DNA of 64,000 nt, from positions 2,790,001 to 2,854,000 of the forward strand of contig JAFEKR010000003.1 of the NCBI GenBank assembly GCA_019022495.1, written 5' to 3'. Positions 60,950 through 64,000 of this stretch are shown here, piece after piece (positions within the stretch are counted from its first letter, which is position 1; the number at the start of each line of letters is the position of its first letter). This DNA is from Epichloe hybrida (Eukaryota > Ascomycota > Sordariomycetes > Hypocreales > Clavicipitaceae). A model generated the notes under the pieces. The model had not been told where the DNA came from and did no database searches. It was given only the letters and a program-made list of their open reading frames with translations. Both the position numbers and the translations under genes were made by a program.

Positions 60950-62248
60950 AGCATTCGAAAAGGATGAAAGAAATGGCGGGTAGAGCAAGAACAGACGCAC
61001 ACGATATGCGTTATAGAAAGCCACAAGTAGACGAATGGTTTTTTTTTTTTTTCCCAAGACGATAGATTCCCCTCTAGACGGCAGGATGTATCAGGACTTC
61101 TCGGCTGAAGAGGTCGTGTGAGTTGGGAACAGAGCATCAGAGTCGATGCGATAGTTCCTTTGTACAGTATGCAATGCGTTTCTTTTGTTTATCTCCATTT
61201 GAACTTGGGTCGAACGCTTGTTTCAACGTTTTCATGTGATGGATGCTTGTTGTGAAGATGCATGTCTGTCTATTCGAACAGGAGATGAAGGCCTCCGACC
61301 TGTCCACCTCCTTGAGGCAGCAGGCCACGCAGAACAACACGGACCAGAGCTTCACGAGCGTGTCAAAAGATCCCCAACGTCTTATCTATGTACTATGGCA
61401 CCGCTGGTTCTCCACCCACCAACGGCAGCGAGCCCAACAACGAGCCGTAACTCCACGTTACCAAGTGCTGCGGTCAAGGCATGGCTCGACAACGACAAGA
61501 CGCACGTACCGCGGCCGAATCCCATACTTCAACGCATCGGGCAGGGCAAGGGCTTATGCTGATGTCGCCGCCCTTGCGAGGCAGTCCCCCGTCGTGGTGG
61601 TCGTGGTGCGCGGCCTCGTCTCCCGTCTTTGCCGCCATCTTTCACTTGCTCAACAGTGATGGGGCTGTCAATGATGAATGTGAATAAAGAAGATGAAAAC
61701 TGCAATCAACTGCAAAGGGCCCCCGTTAGTAATGTCTCAGCGCGTCACCATTCGGGTATCTTGACCTTTGTAAGAATCAGCGTCGAAGTGAATTGTAATT
61801 ATTCAGCACCCTGGAAAAGTGACGTCATAGGTGTCCTACGTGGACTTTTGTGCGTCCCGCAATACACGCCTCCCTTATTACTCATTGATGGAGGGAAATA
61901 ATTCGCGATACGGATTTCTCCAGGAGGAGGAAGGGGGGGGGAGGGGGTGTTCCCTGATCATTCCAGATCGAGGCAAATTGCCGTGCCGGTGGCGGTGCCG
62001 GGCTCGATGCCGAGTTATTTGCGAGTAATCTACGGACTAGATGACGACTGATAGTTTCGCGGGACACACGGCGGGGCAAAAAAAAAAAAAAAAGCGAATT
62101 TATAAGCGTCTTCGATTGCTTCTAGCGCCCATGTAATACATGGCGGTATAAAGGAGTCGCTCGCCGTTCTGGCTTCTGGCTTTGGAAGACGGGACAAAAA
62201 GCTGCCCCTTTCATCTCGTAGCACTCTGCTCGCCCCAAGTCTCCAAAA
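60950..62248. other. Intergenic region ccp1 to OYE-like gene
   Basis: It holds the ccp1 3' UTR (run of T at about 61039-61052) and the promoter of the next gene. Several open frames of 70-140 codons on both strands between 61137 and 61901 overlap each other and show no domain. A run of A lies at about 62079-62094. Confidence 0.5.
62147..62153 (+). promoter_or_regulatory. TATA box of the OYE-like gene
   Basis: TATAAAG about 100 bp upstream of the ATG at 62249, in otherwise GC-rich sequence. Confidence 0.55.
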
Positions 62249-63586
62249 ATGGTTCACTTCGACCCTCGCAACAAGGGCCAGGCCGGCGTGTCCTTCTACA
62301 CGCCTGCGCAGGATCCCGCCGCCGGCTCGGCTGCCGACGCGGCGTCCGCGCCGACTCTGTACAAGCCGTTGAAGCTGCGCTCTCTCGAGCTGCACAACCG
62401 CTTCGTCGTGTCGCCCATGTGCCAGTACAGCGCCGACAACGGCCACCTGACCGACTACCACCTTGTGCATCTGGGCCAGTTCGCCCTCCACGGCGCCGGG
62501 CTCGTCATGGTCGAGGCCACGGCCACGGAACCCCGCGGCCGCATCTCCCCTCAGGACTCTGGCCTCTGGCAGGACTCGCAGATGGAGCCGCTGCGTCGCA
62601 TCGTCAACTACCTTCATAGCCAGAACACCAAAGCTGGGATTCAGCTTGCCCATGCTGGCCGCAAGGCGAGCACGCTTGCTCCGTGGATCGGAGGCTCTGT
62701 CCAAAAGGCCCTCGCCGATGAGGCCCATGGCGGCTGGCCCAGCGATGTCGTTGGTCCCAGTCCCATTCCATACGCCGAGGACCATGCCATGCCCAAGGAG
62801 CTCACGCTCGACGAGATCCAAGGTCTGGTCAAGAGCTTTGCTGAGTCGGCGCTTCGGGCTGTCAAAGCTGGCTTTGACATGATTGAGATTCACGGCGCCC
62901 ACGGGTACCTGATTACTGAATTCCTGTCACCGTTGTCCAATGTACGTCTTCTCTTACTTTTGTGAAACTGAAGTAGACGCAGATGAAGAGAAACGAGGCA
63001 ACAGACTAACACGTGGCTTCCTTTTTTTTTTTAGAAACGCAACGACGACTACGGGGGCAGGTTCGAAAACCGAGTCCGTTTCCTCCGCGAAATCATCCAA
63101 GCAGTCCGCGCCGTCATCCCAGAATCGATGCCCCTATGGTTGCGCATCTCTGCCACCGAATGGATGGAACACGCTGGCCAGCCCTCTTGGGACCTCGAGA
63201 GCAGCATTAAGCTCGCCAAGCTGCTCCCCGGCCTGGGCATCGATGTTCTCGACGTCAGCAGCGGCGGCAACAGCGCTGGCCAGAAGTTTCTGCGCGAGAA
63301 GACCTATCAGACTAACCTGGCCAGGGAGATCCGTCGGGCCCTCCGCGCCGACAACATCGACTTGATCATCGGGGCTGTCGGCAGCATTGACGCGCCTGAG
63401 TTTGCGCGAGATGTCGTGCAAGAAGGAGGGGACCAGTCGGCAGATCTGGTTTTGGTGGCTAGGCAGTTCTTGCGGGAGCCGGATTTCGTGCTGAATGTCG
63501 CGGAGAAGCTGGGTGTGCCTGTGAAGTGGCCGAACCAGTACCACATGGCTGAGCCCAAGGACGTTCATCAGGCATTCAAGCTCTGA
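62249..63586 (+). CDS. NADPH dehydrogenase / old yellow enzyme (YqjM-like)
   Basis: Two exons, 62249-62941 and 63035-63586, with a 93-nt intron (GTACGT, CTAAC branch, TTTTAG) give 414 aa, a TIM-barrel FMN oxidoreductase. SPMCQYSA (55-62) contains Cys58, the FMN-modulating cysteine of the YqjM-type class rather than of classical yeast OYE. QLAHAGRKA (132-140) and IHGAHGYLITEFLSP (214-228) carry the substrate-binding His215/His218 pair and Tyr220. The intron falls right after SPLSN and before KRNDDYGGRFENR, a signature split in a family-conserved stretch. The C-terminus has the FMN phosphate-binding region (GAVGSI, LVARQFLREP). The family reduces activated C=C bonds with NADPH. The natural substrate and any cluster role are unknown. 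Likely cytosolic, since no targeting signal is seen. It lies downstream of ccp1 on the same strand, 1.3 kb away. Confidence 0.95.
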
Positions 63587-64000
63587 GCTTGAGGAGTCAA
63601 GATCAGTAGTGGAGAAGGAGAGAGGGGCATACTAACTTATAAGAGGTTGCTCTGTTGTTGACTTTTCCGTGGTTCCTTTCAAGCGAGGTGCATTAGATGG
63701 GAATGACTCATGGCAATTCCACGTGTGCGCCGGACAGACAGCGCAATTGAGCAATTGCACAGTACAATAGACAATCATCTAGAGAAGAATCAACACATGT
63801 CGGGAATCCTAAAGCGTGGCGACTCGAGACCCTCCAATCAGCACCATTTCCTTATCACAAAGCTGTCCTCCGTCCGAGTTGCCCTGCACCAATGGTGTTT
63901 GGTGGTCCTGTCAGATCGGATAATATCAAGCTCACACACTACAATGTGTTCTGTTTGGCTTGGAACTGGCGCCAGAGTGTGGAGTCATCGCAGTGCACTG
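63587..64000. other. 3' region after the OYE-like gene, nothing recognised
   Basis: Normal composition, probably 3' UTR and intergenic DNA. No supported gene or repeat seen before the window ends. Confidence 0.5.

Noticed and set aside
61500..61638. Possible small minus-strand gene starting at 61638 (MAAKTGDEAAHHDHHD...)
   Set aside because: The start looks plausible, but I could not find a donor and acceptor that give a coherent protein, and several other frames overlap. Too weak to annotate without transcripts.
62030..62902. 290-codon open frame on the minus strand
   Set aside because: It lies antisense to exon 1 of the OYE-like gene, has no domain and runs into intergenic DNA. GC-rich coding sequence often leaves such open antisense frames.

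Overview
This window comes from a filamentous ascomycete (Pezizomycotina, probably Sordariomycetes). The two ends carry GC-rich genes with short introns (about 70 to 145 nt, GT..AG, CTAAC/CTAAT-like branch sites). Between them lies about 55.5 kb of extremely AT-rich sequence (3673-59218). That sequence has the mark of repeat-induced point mutation (RIP): nearly all differences between repeat copies are C to T or G to A, and Gln, Trp and Arg codons in the relic reading frames have become stops. The host genes look intact; the island has no intact gene that I can find.

Left flank (1-3672): a 5'-partial RING-like zinc-finger protein gene on + (to 1016), and convergent with it a three-exon gene of the Tls1/C9orf78 splicing-associated family on - (3066-1824). 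Right flank (59219-64000): ccp1, mitochondrial cytochrome c peroxidase (59645-60949, three exons), then an old-yellow-enzyme flavoprotein (62249-63586, two exons), both on +. tls1 and ccp1 are divergent. The island sits in what was probably their shared upstream region. A 126-bp block (3387-3512 and 59262-59387, one mismatch) and a 40-bp block (3633-3672 and 59223-59262, two RIP-type mismatches) occur on both sides, but in permuted order.

The island is a nest of dead transposons that can be unpacked from LTRs and target-site duplications (TSDs). From the left: (1) a Ty3/Gypsy pol relic, about 3.7-10.3 kb, +; (2) an unclassified RIP-degraded block (10870-11742, resuming at 18626-20937), split by (3) a complete Ty1/Copia element on - (11743-18620, 289-bp LTRs, TSD TTACC); (4) a Gypsy chromovirus, 'G2' (20938-59218, 193-bp LTRs), whose own DNA is only about 7.8 kb because it is interrupted three times. 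The first interruption is a head-to-tail array of Gypsy elements sharing LTRs (24440-41392, four 217-bp LTRs, TSD AAAGC, -). The second is another copy of that family on + (44414-53723, TSD AATAA). The third is a hAT-like element (54219-58422, TSD GTAATTAC).

Four hAT-like non-autonomous elements (CAGAG...CTCTG ends, 8-bp TSDs) lie inside the retrotransposons. Three of them can be checked against the matching empty site in element A. Two of the four carry the 3' end of the same Tad-like LINE at the same internal position. The nesting gives a relative order of events: G2, then the Gypsy array and element C, then hAT insertions into these. hAT4 went directly into G2.
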